Shown one piece after another: positions 8,531 through 16,183 of a stretch of 49,244 bases of DNA (positions within the stretch are counted from its first letter, which is position 1; every line of letters begins with the position of its first letter). Source of the stretch: a candidate division WOR-1 bacterium RIFOXYB2_FULL_37_13 (GTDB lineage Bacteria; Margulisbacteria; WOR-1; XYC2-FULL-46-14; XYC2-FULL-37-10); the NCBI GenBank assembly GCA_001771535.1, contig MEUB01000013.1, positions 4,595-53,838 on the forward strand, written 5' to 3'. Under the pieces are notes generated by a model. The model worked only from the letters and a program-made list of their open reading frames with translations. It did no database searches and had not been told where the DNA came from. Both the position numbers and the translations under genes were made by a program.

Positions 8531-10381
8531 ATGCAATTTGGAGTAACTTATTATCCTGATCAATGGCCGCGTGAAACGTGGGATAAAGAGTTTTCAAAAA
8601 TAAAAGAGATAGGCTTTTCTGTTGTCCGTTTTGCTGAGATGGCGTGGGATCTAATTCAGCCAAAAGAAAATAAGTGGGACTTTAAATGGCTCGACCGAGC
8701 TTTAAGTCTTTGTGAAAAATATGACCTAAAAGTTTTGCTTGGAATTCCCGTAGCCCAGGCTCCACAATGGCTTGTTAAAAAACACCCCCAAGTGCTTCAT
8801 GTCGGAAATGATGGATATATTCATCCAGAATTTGGCCCTCGCCCAAATGCTTGCCGTGATAATAAAATCTTACAAAAATATGCCGAGGAACTGACCCGCA
8901 AAATGGCGAAACGATATGCGAAACATCCAGCTCTTTACATGTGGCAAGTAGACAATGAGCCAAATTATCCGCCACTTGATTTAGCCGACAACAGCCGTGA
9001 TTTTTGCCATTGCGAATCGACCAAAAAAGTCTTTGTAGAATGGGCAAAAAAGAAGTATAAGACAATTGAAAATCTCAATGAAAAATGGGGAACAAAATTT
9101 TGGGCGGGGACATTTTCTTGTTTTGATGAAATAACAACGCCGAGAGTTGGCATGTGGGATGCGGGAAATCCCCATATTTATCTTGATTGGATGAGGTTTA
9201 AGTCAGAGAATCTTTCAAAGTGGCTGAAAAAATTAAAAATGATTGTTAAGTATTATGATGATAAGCATAAAGTTGGAACAAATAATTTTACAAGTATTGT
9301 AAATAGGATAGTTGATCATACGGTTGTTGCAGATAAAATGGACTTTTTTGGTTGGGACATTTATCCAAAAGGGACGGAGAACTCATTGGAGTCACTTGCT
9401 CAAATTGCCGACTATTGGCGAGGCGTTTGCTCCTCATCCGGTGCGGAGTTTATTGTTTCAGAATTACAGGGAGGGCCGAATGTGAGATGGGGGAATGGGA
9501 AGTGGGTTGTGGGTAGTGAGATGAGGGAGTGGGTTGATCTTTTGATGAATCACGGGGCGCAAATGATCCTTTTCCACAATTGGAAACCGCCTCTTTTTGG
9601 ATCAGAGACAGGCGGATTTGGCATCCTCCGCCCCGACGGCGAACCAACAGAAAGATATTTTGCGATAAAAGAGATAATTGATGACTGCAACCGAAGGGAC
9701 GCGCGTAAGGACGCGATTAATCGCGTCCCCACAGACCAAGTGGTCCCCACAGACAACCAGATTGCTGTCTACTATTCCCGTCAATCGGACATACAAACCT
9801 TCCAGGAAGAAGGGTTGCAAAGGTCTGCTCCTCCCAGTTGGTTTTCTGGTCGTGGGGATTTGGGGTTGTTTTACGGGAATAATTCAATTGTCGGAGCATA
9901 TCGGTTGGCATATGATAAAAACATACAAACCTCTTTTGTTTTTGATAAAGACATAGAAGAAGAAAATCTTAATTGTAAAATCTTATTATTGGCAAATCCT
10001 TATCTTTTAAGCAGAAAACAATTTGAAAACATTAAAAAATTTGTCGAAAACGGCGGCACTCTCATTTCCGAATGCCGCTTTGGGTTGAAAGATGAAAATG
10101 CTTATCTTTACGAAAAACCTTTGATTTCCGAGCTTTTGGGTGTGGAGCATTTTTATACAGAGATAGTAGGAGGGACTGTCAAGGTTGACGGGAAAAATAT
10201 TTCGGGGTTTAGGGATGTTTTGAGCGTAAAAGATAAAGAGATAAAAATCCTCAAGAATTTTGAGGACGGACACCCCGCTCTTATGGAAAAAAAACTTGGA
10301 ACAGGTAAAATTGTTTATGCCGCGTTCAGCTTGTTTTCAAACATTTTAAAATTCGGGAACCAGACTTTTATACAGATTTAA
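8531..10381 (+). CDS. GH42 family beta-galactosidase
   Basis: 616 aa from MQFGVTYYPDQW, the conserved start of GH42 enzymes, which hydrolyse terminal beta-galactosides. The in-frame extension to 8489 is rejected because it reads through the promoter repeat. The TIM barrel has the acid/base Glu143 in VDNEPN and the nucleophile Glu311 in SELQGG, with NFTSIVNR and DFFGWDIYP between. HNWKPPLFGSETGGFG matches the family's trimer and active-site region. The C-terminal part holds a glutamine-amidotransferase-like fold (domain B, GGTLISECRFG) and a terminal strand region. Two unusual inserts lie in the gene: a G-rich heptamer array (9482-9537) and a palindromic element (9697-9757). The frame stays open. 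GH94 follows on the same strand. Confidence 0.93.
   Translation: MQFGVTYYPDQWPRETWDKEFSKIKEIGFSVVRFAEMAWDLIQPKENKWDFKWLDRALSLCEKYDLKVLLGIPVAQAPQWLVKKHPQVLHVGNDGYIHPEFGPRPNACRDNKILQKYAEELTRKMAKRYAKHPALYMWQVDNEPNYPPLDLADNSRDFCHCESTKKVFVEWAKKKYKTIENLNEKWGTKFWAGTFSCFDEITTPRVGMWDAGNPHIYLDWMRFKSENLSKWLKKLKMIVKYYDDKHKVGTNNFTSIVNRIVDHTVVADKMDFFGWDIYPKGTENSLESLAQIADYWRGVCSSSGAEFIVSELQGGPNVRWGNGKWVVGSEMREWVDLLMNHGAQMILFHNWKPPLFGSETGGFGILRPDGEPTERYFAIKEIIDDCNRRDARKDAINRVPTDQVVPTDNQIAVYYSRQSDIQTFQEEGLQRSAPPSWFSGRGDLGLFYGNNSIVGAYRLAYDKNIQTSFVFDKDIEEENLNCKILLLANPYLLSRKQFENIKKFVENGGTLISECRFGLKDENAYLYEKPLISELLGVEHFYTEIVGGTVKVDGKNISGFRDVLSVKDKEIKILKNFEDGHPALMEKKLGTGKIVYAAFSLFSNILKFGNQTFIQI
9482..9537. repeat. 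G-rich heptamer-period array inside the GH42 gene
   Basis: About eight 7-base units with one slipped base (for example TGGGAAG, TGGGTTG and TGGGTAG). It encodes the segment around RWGNGKWVVGSEMREW just after nucleophile Glu311, at a surface loop position of the barrel. The reading frame is kept. Confidence 0.7.
9697..9757. repeat. REP-like palindromic insert inside the GH42 gene
   Basis: A perfect 20-bp palindrome (9709-9728, half-site GGACGCGATT) is preceded by another GGACGCG at 9697 and followed by CCCCACAGAC repeated at 9727-9736 and 9745-9754, with a small hairpin (GACCA/TGGTC) between. It is more GC-rich than its surroundings and translates to ARKDAINRVPTDQVVPTD, a linker between the catalytic barrel and the next domain. 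It looks like a small mobile palindromic repeat that landed in frame. Confidence 0.75.
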
Positions 10382-10466
10382 TTATTGAATAAATTTCTTT
10401 TAGCCCCCCTTCGCAAAACAGCGTAAAAATGATATTATTTATTAAGGAAAGAGAGGAAAAGTTTAA

Positions 10467-12827
10467 ATGAAATATGGTTATTTTGATATGGAGAGCAACG
10501 AATATGTGATAGAGAGGCCGGATACTCCAACACCTTGGATAAACTATATAGGCGGCGGACAGTATGGAGGGATAGTTTCCAACACGGGCGGCGGATATAG
10601 TTTTGATAGGGATCCAAAAAATAAAAGGGTTTTACGATATCGATATAATTCAATACCTGTTGATCAGCCTGGAAGATATATTTATTTAAGAGATGAGCAA
10701 TTAGAAAAATTTTGGTCGGCTACCTGGCAGCCAACCATGACAACCCTTGACAGTTATGAGTGCAGGCATGGCATGGGATACACAAAAATCAAAACATTCC
10801 TGCATAACATAGAATCTGAAGTTACTTATTTTGTTCCCGGCGAAGAGGCTCTCGAGCTTTGGGTTATTAAGATAAAAAATAAAAGCGACAAATCAAGGAA
10901 ATTAAAACTTTTTACTTATGCTGAGTTTAGTTTTTATGATGCGATAAAAGACCAGACAAATGTCGATTGGTGTCAGCAGATAAACCAGGCAAATTTTCAT
11001 AATAATACAATTTTCTGGGCTCCTTTTATGAAAACTCTAGGGATTACGTTTTTTTCAGCCAATGCAAAAGTTCACAGTTTTGATACAGACAGAGAGCAAT
11101 TTATCGGCAATTACAGAAGCCTTGCAAATCCTGTTGCTTTAACAAGTGGGAAGTGTTCAAATTCGGAAGTTTTACGCGGTAATGGAATAGGCTCTCTTTG
11201 TATAGAAATAAATTTAAAACCACAAGAGGAGAGAGAGGTTGTTTTTATTTTAGGAGTTGCAGAAAATCCTGAAAAAGCCCTCCCATTAATTGAAAAATAC
11301 AGAAAAATTAAGACCGTTCATGAAAGTTTTGAAACCCTGAAAAAATACTGGTCAAGTTACATAAGTAATCTTCAGGTAAAAACTCCTGACAAAGAAGTAA
11401 ATGAAATGCTCAATTTGTGGAATCAATATCAATGCAAATCAACCTTTAACTGGTCGCGCTTTGTTTCCCTTTATCAGTTGGGGGTAAATCGCGGAATGGG
11501 TTTTCGTGATACCGCGCAAGATACGCTTGGTGTTATGCATACAATTCCGCAAGAGGCAAAAGAGACAATAAAGAAACTCTTAAAAATTCAGTACAAAAAA
11601 GGATGCGCAGCACACCAGTTTTATCCATTAACAGGCGAAACTGATATTGGTGATGCGGCCGAAGGGACGAAAAAAACCGCAAAATGGTATAGCGACGACC
11701 ATCTTTGGATTATCCTTTCAACTTGTTCATATCTAAAAGAGACCGGTGATTTTGATTTCTTGAAGGAAAAAATTACTTATCTCGACGGAGAAGGCATAGT
11801 TATGGAACATCTTCAAGCGGCAATCGATTTTTCTGATACACATGTCGGGAAACATGGTTTAGCTTTGGCTGGTTGGGCAGATTGGGACGATACATTAAAC
11901 CTTGATACAGGGAAAGGTGAGGCCGAATCTGTTTGGACTTCGATGTTGCTTGGAGTAGCGCTCCTTGAAATGATAGAGCTGTGTCATGTTTTAGATAAGC
12001 CAAAACTTGTTGAAAAATATAAAAAGATGCATGAGAAATTTAAAAAAGCTGTAAACAAAGCTGGCTGGGACGGCAAGTGGTACTTAAGGGCATATACTGA
12101 TGAGGGGAAAAAGGTTGGAGCATCAAAAAATGAAAAGGCAAAAATTTATCTTTTAGTCCAAAGCTGGGCTGTTATGGCCGGGTTTGCGGACAGCAAGAGA
12201 ACTGTTTTAGCTCTTGATTCTGCCCATGAATATTTAAATACGAAATACGGATTGGTTTTGATATGGCCGGCTTATAATGGTTTTGATTGGAAGATTGGAG
12301 GAACTACTACATATCCTCCTGGGGCAAAAGAAAATGGAGGGATCTTTTTGCAGACTAATCCTTGGCAGGTTATTGCGCAGGCTTTGGCGGGAGACGGCGA
12401 TCGGGCTTACCAATATGGGAGGCAAATTCTACCCTCGGCAAAAAATGAAATTGCCGATCTTTATGAAGTGGAGCCGTATGTTTACTGCCAAAATATTTTA
12501 GGCAAAGAGCATTCCCAATTTGGCTTGGGGCGCAACTCGTGGCTTACAGGGACTGCGGCATGGGCTTATGTCTCGTGGACGCAATATGTTTTGGGTGTTC
12601 GCGCGGAATACAATGGATTGCGGGTTGATCCATGCATACCCAAAAAGTGGAAAGGCTTTGAAATAAAGAAAAATTATCGCGGAGTAAATTATTACATAGT
12701 TGTAAGAAATCCAAAACATCTTTCTCGCGGTATTAAAGAAATAATTGTTGACGGAGAAAAAATAAAAGGAAATCTTATCCCTATTTTTGAAAGCGGAGAT
12801 CATCATATTGAAGTGACATTGGGGTAA
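10467..12827 (+). CDS. GH94 family phosphorylase (cellobiose/cellodextrin phosphorylase-like)
   Basis: 786 aa, the usual length for single-unit GH94 enzymes, which cleave beta-glucosidic or chitobiosyl bonds with phosphate and release a sugar-1-phosphate. The N-terminal beta-sandwich starts with RPDTPTPWINYIGG and GGGYSFDRDPKNKRVLRYR. The (alpha/alpha)6 barrel has GFRDTAQDTLG, TGETDIGDAAEG, SDDHLWI and the catalytic Asp motif as ADWDDTLNL (residues 471-479); many relatives have DWND. Phosphate-site-like GGTTTYPPGAKENGGIF and the C-terminal SWLTGTAAW are present. The exact substrate cannot be fixed; cellobiose, cellobionate, chitobiose and beta-1,2-glucan enzymes share these motifs. AAGGAAAGAGAGG precedes the ATG. 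Together with GH42 it forms a small glycoside-using unit. Confidence 0.92.
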   Translation: MKYGYFDMESNEYVIERPDTPTPWINYIGGGQYGGIVSNTGGGYSFDRDPKNKRVLRYRYNSIPVDQPGRYIYLRDEQLEKFWSATWQPTMTTLDSYECRHGMGYTKIKTFLHNIESEVTYFVPGEEALELWVIKIKNKSDKSRKLKLFTYAEFSFYDAIKDQTNVDWCQQINQANFHNNTIFWAPFMKTLGITFFSANAKVHSFDTDREQFIGNYRSLANPVALTSGKCSNSEVLRGNGIGSLCIEINLKPQEEREVVFILGVAENPEKALPLIEKYRKIKTVHESFETLKKYWSSYISNLQVKTPDKEVNEMLNLWNQYQCKSTFNWSRFVSLYQLGVNRGMGFRDTAQDTLGVMHTIPQEAKETIKKLLKIQYKKGCAAHQFYPLTGETDIGDAAEGTKKTAKWYSDDHLWIILSTCSYLKETGDFDFLKEKITYLDGEGIVMEHLQAAIDFSDTHVGKHGLALAGWADWDDTLNLDTGKGEAESVWTSMLLGVALLEMIELCHVLDKPKLVEKYKKMHEKFKKAVNKAGWDGKWYLRAYTDEGKKVGASKNEKAKIYLLVQSWAVMAGFADSKRTVLALDSAHEYLNTKYGLVLIWPAYNGFDWKIGGTTTYPPGAKENGGIFLQTNPWQVIAQALAGDGDRAYQYGRQILPSAKNEIADLYEVEPYVYCQNILGKEHSQFGLGRNSWLTGTAAWAYVSWTQYVLGVRAEYNGLRVDPCIPKKWKGFEIKKNYRGVNYYIVVRNPKHLSRGIKEIIVDGEKIKGNLIPIFESGDHHIEVTLG

Positions 12828-12848
12828 GGACATTGGAAATGGTATAAT
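12814..12848. repeat. Heptamer-period array across the GH94 stop and the DUF433 promoter
   Basis: Five 7-base units (including GGACATT and GGAAATG, ending GTATAAT). It spans the last codons of GH94 and supplies the -10 box of the next gene, as at 8482-8523. Confidence 0.6.
12843..12848 (+). promoter_or_regulatory. -10 box of the DUF433 gene
   Basis: TATAAT at the end of the heptamer array. GAGGTGAT lies at 12856-12863, close to the expected transcript 5' end, and serves as the ribosome-binding site for the ATG at 12869. Confidence 0.6.
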
Positions 12849-12868
12849 TATATATGAGGTGATTTTCC

Positions 12869-13099
12869 ATGACTGAAGAATGGATTGTATGTGATAAAGA
12901 TATCTTTTCCGGAAAACCTATAGTTAAAGGGACACGCATTTCTGTTGCTATTATTTTGCAGGCAATTGCATCTGGTATGACGATAGAGGAAATTCTAAAA
13001 GGGTATCCCAGTTTGACAAAAGAAGGATTGTTTGCCGCGTTAGAATTTGCGGCTTTCCAAATGGCAGGGGAAGAGGTAAAAATCCTGGAGAATGCTTAA
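12869..13099 (+). CDS. DUF433 family antitoxin-like protein
   Basis: 76 aa matching DUF433: WIVCDKDIFSGKPIVKGTRISVAIILQAIASGMTIEEILKGYPSLTKEGLFAALEFAA. These winged-helix-like proteins are normally the antitoxin half of a pair with a DUF5615 PIN-like nuclease encoded just downstream with overlapping ends. Here the overlapping downstream start ATGCTTAAG is still present (13092-13100), but the toxin frame closes after four codons and only a C-terminal toxin fragment remains. The antitoxin is therefore probably solitary. GAGGTGAT supports the start. Confidence 0.88.
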   Translation: MTEEWIVCDKDIFSGKPIVKGTRISVAIILQAIASGMTIEEILKGYPSLTKEGLFAALEFAAFQMAGEEVKILENA

Positions 13100-13185
13100 G
13101 TGTTAAAAAGAAAAATTTGCTTGAGCCAAAAAGCATTTTGGTTGTTTTAAGCGAAGGGCGTTACAGAATTCACTATCCCAAATAA
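13092..13185 (+). pseudogene. Remnant of a DUF5615-like PIN toxin gene
   Basis: The first codons (ATG CTT AAG TGT TAA) overlap the antitoxin stop exactly where a partner toxin should start. In another frame, up to the TAA at 13183-13185, the sequence reads NLLEPKSILVVLSEGRYRIHYPK, which has the hydrophobic strand and R-x-R-I tail typical of the C-terminus of DUF5615 proteins. The 100-odd codons carrying the acidic active site are missing, so this looks like an internal deletion. Confidence 0.55.
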
Positions 13186-13244
13186 AAAAGCCTTTTTGTA
13201 ATCTTTCCGCATTTTTCTCGATATTTAACTGGGATAGGAAAAAC

Positions 13245-14039
13245 ATGCGTATTTCAAAAATTTCTAAAATACTTGCTGGTGCCGGTTTTTTTGCAGTTGG
13301 AGTTCTTGTTTACAGGTCAACGACTTGCAATCTCTTTAATAATGGGTCGATTATGAGTTCTTCTCCGGCAACATTTTTTTCAGCTAAAAAGACCTCTTCG
13401 TTTTCTTTGGCTGATGTTACACCTTCTCCTCAAAATCCTTTATCTGGCATTCAAGCAGAAACCCCTTTTCCCGATACTATAAGGCTAAGGGAATTGACAG
13501 ATCTTTCAAAAATTGATGTGTGGAAGAAAAGAACATCAGGACACCTTAAAGTATCTGCCACGTACGACAATTCTTTTTCTGTAAGTTGGGGTGGAAATGA
13601 TTATCCCCGCCTTGAAATTCCTGTTATTCCTTTTAACCTGTGTGAAGGAGATGTCATTGTTATGGATGTTTTTATACAGGCGGATTATTTTTATGATGAG
13701 GGAGGAAAAGCGTTATGGATTGAGTGGGGAGAAAAGCCTTCTGTTGTATCCGGTGATGCTTGGATTTCAAAGAATAGGGACAAAGTTTTTGGACAATGGG
13801 TGCTTGATTTTGTTGAAGGCAGTGGAGTCGCAAGCGCCACCTTTGACAAAAAAGGGAAAGCCTGGTGGATATCTTATCCGTATGGTATTCCAATAGGGCC
13901 ATTAAATACAACCTTGAAGTTAATAAGCACAAATGGCTGTAATGTTGTAAATTCTTTAAACTTTAAAGTCCCTTCTGCGGAAGGATTGGATCTCAACATT
14001 AATTTGAAATTAGAAAGAGAGGCAAAAACCACACCATAA
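13245..14039 (+). CDS. Hypothetical membrane-anchored or secreted protein
   Basis: 264 aa, not recognised. The N-terminus MRISKISKILAGAGFFAVGVLVY is a signal peptide or single membrane anchor without a clear lipobox. A Ser/Thr/Pro-rich linker follows (residues about 35-75, including ADVTPSPQNPLSG), then a strand-rich domain with many aromatic residues (SATYDNSFSVSWGGNDYPRLEIPVIPF, then WIEWGEKP, KAWWISYPYGIPIGP) that could be a beta-sandwich, perhaps carbohydrate-binding; that is a guess. GGATAGGA lies about 6 bases before the ATG. It stands alone between the antitoxin and another hypothetical gene. Confidence 0.75.
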   Translation: MRISKISKILAGAGFFAVGVLVYRSTTCNLFNNGSIMSSSPATFFSAKKTSSFSLADVTPSPQNPLSGIQAETPFPDTIRLRELTDLSKIDVWKKRTSGHLKVSATYDNSFSVSWGGNDYPRLEIPVIPFNLCEGDVIVMDVFIQADYFYDEGGKALWIEWGEKPSVVSGDAWISKNRDKVFGQWVLDFVEGSGVASATFDKKGKAWWISYPYGIPIGPLNTTLKLISTNGCNVVNSLNFKVPSAEGLDLNINLKLEREAKTTP

Positions 14040-14126
14040 ATATGATGACACTAACCGCTCTTCACAATTTACTGCTAACTGAAATTTCTTAAATTTTATT
14101 AAGATACTATTTCAGGGGTAAATTTT

Positions 14127-14798
14127 ATGATAAGTGCAAGCTTAATAACGCCTAGTGTGCCTACTAGATTTGGTCTAAAAACGGTTGTTTTGGCCGAATT
14201 TTATTGTTTATCTCCAACGTTAACGCGTAGTGCGGTGACATTGGTAAATAAATTTATGAGAAGACCTTTTGTCAAAAAAGCGTTTGAAGGTGTTTTTGGA
14301 AGAGAATATAGATCTTTTCAAACATTTGATAAAACGCGATGCTTTCTTAAGTTGCAAATGAGGTTGGATTTGTCCGAAGCGCTTACGGCGTGTGAAACAG
14401 CTGAAATTGATGGGATACCTGATGGTTTAACTGATAAGAAAGATATTATACAATTCAAAAGGTTTATTGGCGCCGTAAAATATTTTGCACAAAAGAACAA
14501 TTTGCATCATTATTGTTTATTTGCTGTTTCATCTTCTTTTTTGCCTCTTTTTGGGGCAAAATTTGCCCATGTTGGTCTTTATGAATTGACAAACGGGTAT
14601 CCTGCAGAGTTTCTTTTAGCAAATGTTGGAGTATTTGCGAGTTCCTTTTATTTCCTCATTAATAGAGTTGTCAAAAGTCATAATTTTATTCAAAGCGTGT
14701 CTTGGTTTATGTCGCAGGACTTGAATAGCTTAAATTCAAAGTCTGCATTGCTTCTTTCTCAAATCATAAGCAACATAAACGTGGTTAAAAAGCCCTAA
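14127..14798 (+). CDS. Hypothetical protein with C-terminal hydrophobic segments
   Basis: 223 aa, not recognised. The N-terminal 25 residues are Ser/Thr/Pro-rich (ASLITPSVPTRFG) with no signal peptide. The middle is charged and helical. Two hydrophobic stretches follow (HHYCLFAVSSSFLPLFGAKFAHVGL and ANVGVFASSFYFLINRVV) and could be membrane helices. CAGGGGTAAATTTT before the ATG provides a weak ribosome-binding site. It resembles the other lineage-specific genes of this window in lying alone between housekeeping operons and starting with a low-complexity tail. Confidence 0.65.
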   Translation: MISASLITPSVPTRFGLKTVVLAEFYCLSPTLTRSAVTLVNKFMRRPFVKKAFEGVFGREYRSFQTFDKTRCFLKLQMRLDLSEALTACETAEIDGIPDGLTDKKDIIQFKRFIGAVKYFAQKNNLHHYCLFAVSSSFLPLFGAKFAHVGLYELTNGYPAEFLLANVGVFASSFYFLINRVVKSHNFIQSVSWFMSQDLNSLNSKSALLLSQIISNINVVKKP

Positions 14799-14806
14799 AA
14801 ATTTAA

Positions 14807-14836
14807 TTGACCTTTTCCCTTGTTTTATGGTATAAT
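14807..14836 (+). promoter_or_regulatory. Promoter of rplU-rpmA
   Basis: TTGACC (14807-14812), an 18-base spacer, TATAAT (14831-14836). The -10 ends 9 bases before the rplU ATG and no Shine-Dalgarno lies between, which predicts a leaderless or nearly leaderless mRNA. Confidence 0.85.
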
Positions 14837-14845
14837 TTCAAAGTT

Positions 14846-15154
14846 ATGTACGCTATAATTGAAACAGGAAATAAGCAATATAAGGTTCAAAAAGGGGATG
14901 TTGTTGATATCGAGCTTTTGCCTCAAAAAGAGGGAGATATTAGTTTTGATAAAATTCTACTTATTTCCAACGAAAACAATATTGAAATTGGAACTCCTTA
15001 TGTTTCAAGGGCCAAAGTTACAGGAAAAGTATTAAACTTATTTAAAGATGAAAAAGTTATCAATTATAAGTATAAATCAAAATCAAATTATCACCGTAAA
15101 AAAGGGCATCGCCAGAATTTAATGAAAGTTGAAATTATGGAGGTTTCTTTATAA
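14846..15154 (+). CDS. rplU: Large ribosomal subunit protein bL21
   Basis: 102 aa from MYAIIETGNKQYKVQKGD, the canonical bL21 start. A longer frame from 14807 is rejected because it overlaps the promoter. The family core VDIELLPQ, FDKILLI and KVTGKVL is present, and the C-terminal signature YKYKSKSNYHRKKGHRQ reaches 23S rRNA. The start codon lies 9 bases after the -10 box without a Shine-Dalgarno. rpmA follows directly with no spacer, the near-universal bL21-bL27 operon. Confidence 0.97.
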   Translation: MYAIIETGNKQYKVQKGDVVDIELLPQKEGDISFDKILLISNENNIEIGTPYVSRAKVTGKVLNLFKDEKVINYKYKSKSNYHRKKGHRQNLMKVEIMEVSL

Positions 15155-15397
15155 ATGGCACATAAAAAAGGGGGCGGCACCTCCAGAAACGGCCGCGATT
15201 CCAACGGACAAAGATTAGGGGTTAAAGCTTATGGCGGTCAAGTTGTAAAATCGGGGAATATAATCCTTCGTCAGCGCGGAACAAGGTATTTTGCGGGTAA
15301 AAATGTAGGCATGGGAAGCGACCATACTCTTTTTGCAACATCTGCTGGAATTGTAACTTTTGAATCAGGCCAAAAAGTTTCTGTTTTGCCCCAGTAA
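15155..15397 (+). CDS. rpmA: Large ribosomal subunit protein bL27
   Basis: 80 aa with the hallmark N-terminus [16 protein letters not shown], which reaches toward the peptidyl-transferase centre, then [34 protein letters not shown]. There is no N-terminal cleaved extension of the Firmicutes type. GGAGGTTTC in the end of rplU is the ribosome-binding site, so rpmA is translated from a leadered message unlike rplU. Confidence 0.98.
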   Translation: MAHKKGGGTSRNGRDSNGQRLGVKAYGGQVVKSGNIILRQRGTRYFAGKNVGMGSDHTLFATSAGIVTFESGQKVSVLPQ

Positions 15398-15408
15398 TTA
15401 ATCTGTGT

Positions 15409-15414
15409 TAAAAT
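15409..15414 (+). promoter_or_regulatory. -10 box of proB
   Basis: TAAAAT lies 9 bases before the proB ATG and no Shine-Dalgarno is visible; a probable leaderless start. Confidence 0.5.
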
Positions 15415-15423
15415 AACCACACA

Positions 15424-16176
15424 ATGTCAAAAAGCGGTATTATTGTTATAAAAATTGGAACCTCTACTCTTACTTTGGATAATAAGTTAGACCTTCAAAA
15501 TCTTCAAAGAATAGTCAAAGAGATTGCTTTATCAAAAAAGAAAGCCATCATTGTAACATCGGGAGCGATAGTTACAGGAGCTCAAAAACTTGGCCTTGCA
15601 TCAAAGCCCAAAACAATCCCCGAAAAACAGGCGGCCGCTGCAATAGGGCAGTCCGTTTTAATGCGCCAGTATGAAAAGGCTTTTGAAAAGTTTGGGATTA
15701 CAACAGCACAGGTATTGCTTACCCGTGATGCACTGACAGATAAAGAGCGATATCGCAATGTCCGCAACACCTTGACAACCCTTTTAAACGAAGGTGTAGT
15801 TCCGATTGTAAATGAAAACGATACAGTTTCCACGGAAGAGATAAAAGTGGGGGATAACGATACCTTATCAGCACTTGTCTCGGAATTGATATCAGCTGAT
15901 ATCTTAGTTCTTTTGACTGATGTTGATGGATTTTATATTAAGGACAAAAAAGTTGATGTGATAAAAAAAATAACAAAAGAGATTAGGTTTGCGGCTGGGC
16001 ATTCTTTAACAGAGATAGGAACTGGGGGGATGATTACCAAAATAAATGCAGCCCAAATCTGCATGTCTTCGGGGATTTCGGTTTTTATAGCTAATGGAAG
16101 AGAACGAGGGGCAATAAACAGCATAATATCAGGGAAAAAAATCGGGACAAAATTTTGCCCGAAAAAATACAGGTGA
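15424..16176 (+). CDS. proB: Glutamate 5-kinase (short form without PUA domain)
   Basis: ProB phosphorylates glutamate to gamma-glutamyl phosphate, the first step of proline synthesis. The amino-acid-kinase fold is clear: IVIKIGTSTLT at the N-terminus, IVTSGAIVTGAQKLGL, QAAAAIGQSVLM, VPIVNENDTVST, VGDNDTLSALVS, ADILVLLTDVDGFY, GTGGMITKINAAQI. At 250 aa it ends after the kinase domain, lacking the C-terminal PUA domain of E. coli ProB. proA follows after 7 bases, so they form an operon. Confidence 0.95.
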   Translation: MSKSGIIVIKIGTSTLTLDNKLDLQNLQRIVKEIALSKKKAIIVTSGAIVTGAQKLGLASKPKTIPEKQAAAAIGQSVLMRQYEKAFEKFGITTAQVLLTRDALTDKERYRNVRNTLTTLLNEGVVPIVNENDTVSTEEIKVGDNDTLSALVSELISADILVLLTDVDGFYIKDKKVDVIKKITKEIRFAAGHSLTEIGTGGMITKINAAQICMSSGISVFIANGRERGAINSIISGKKIGTKFCPKKYR

Positions 16177-16183
16177 TTATAAA

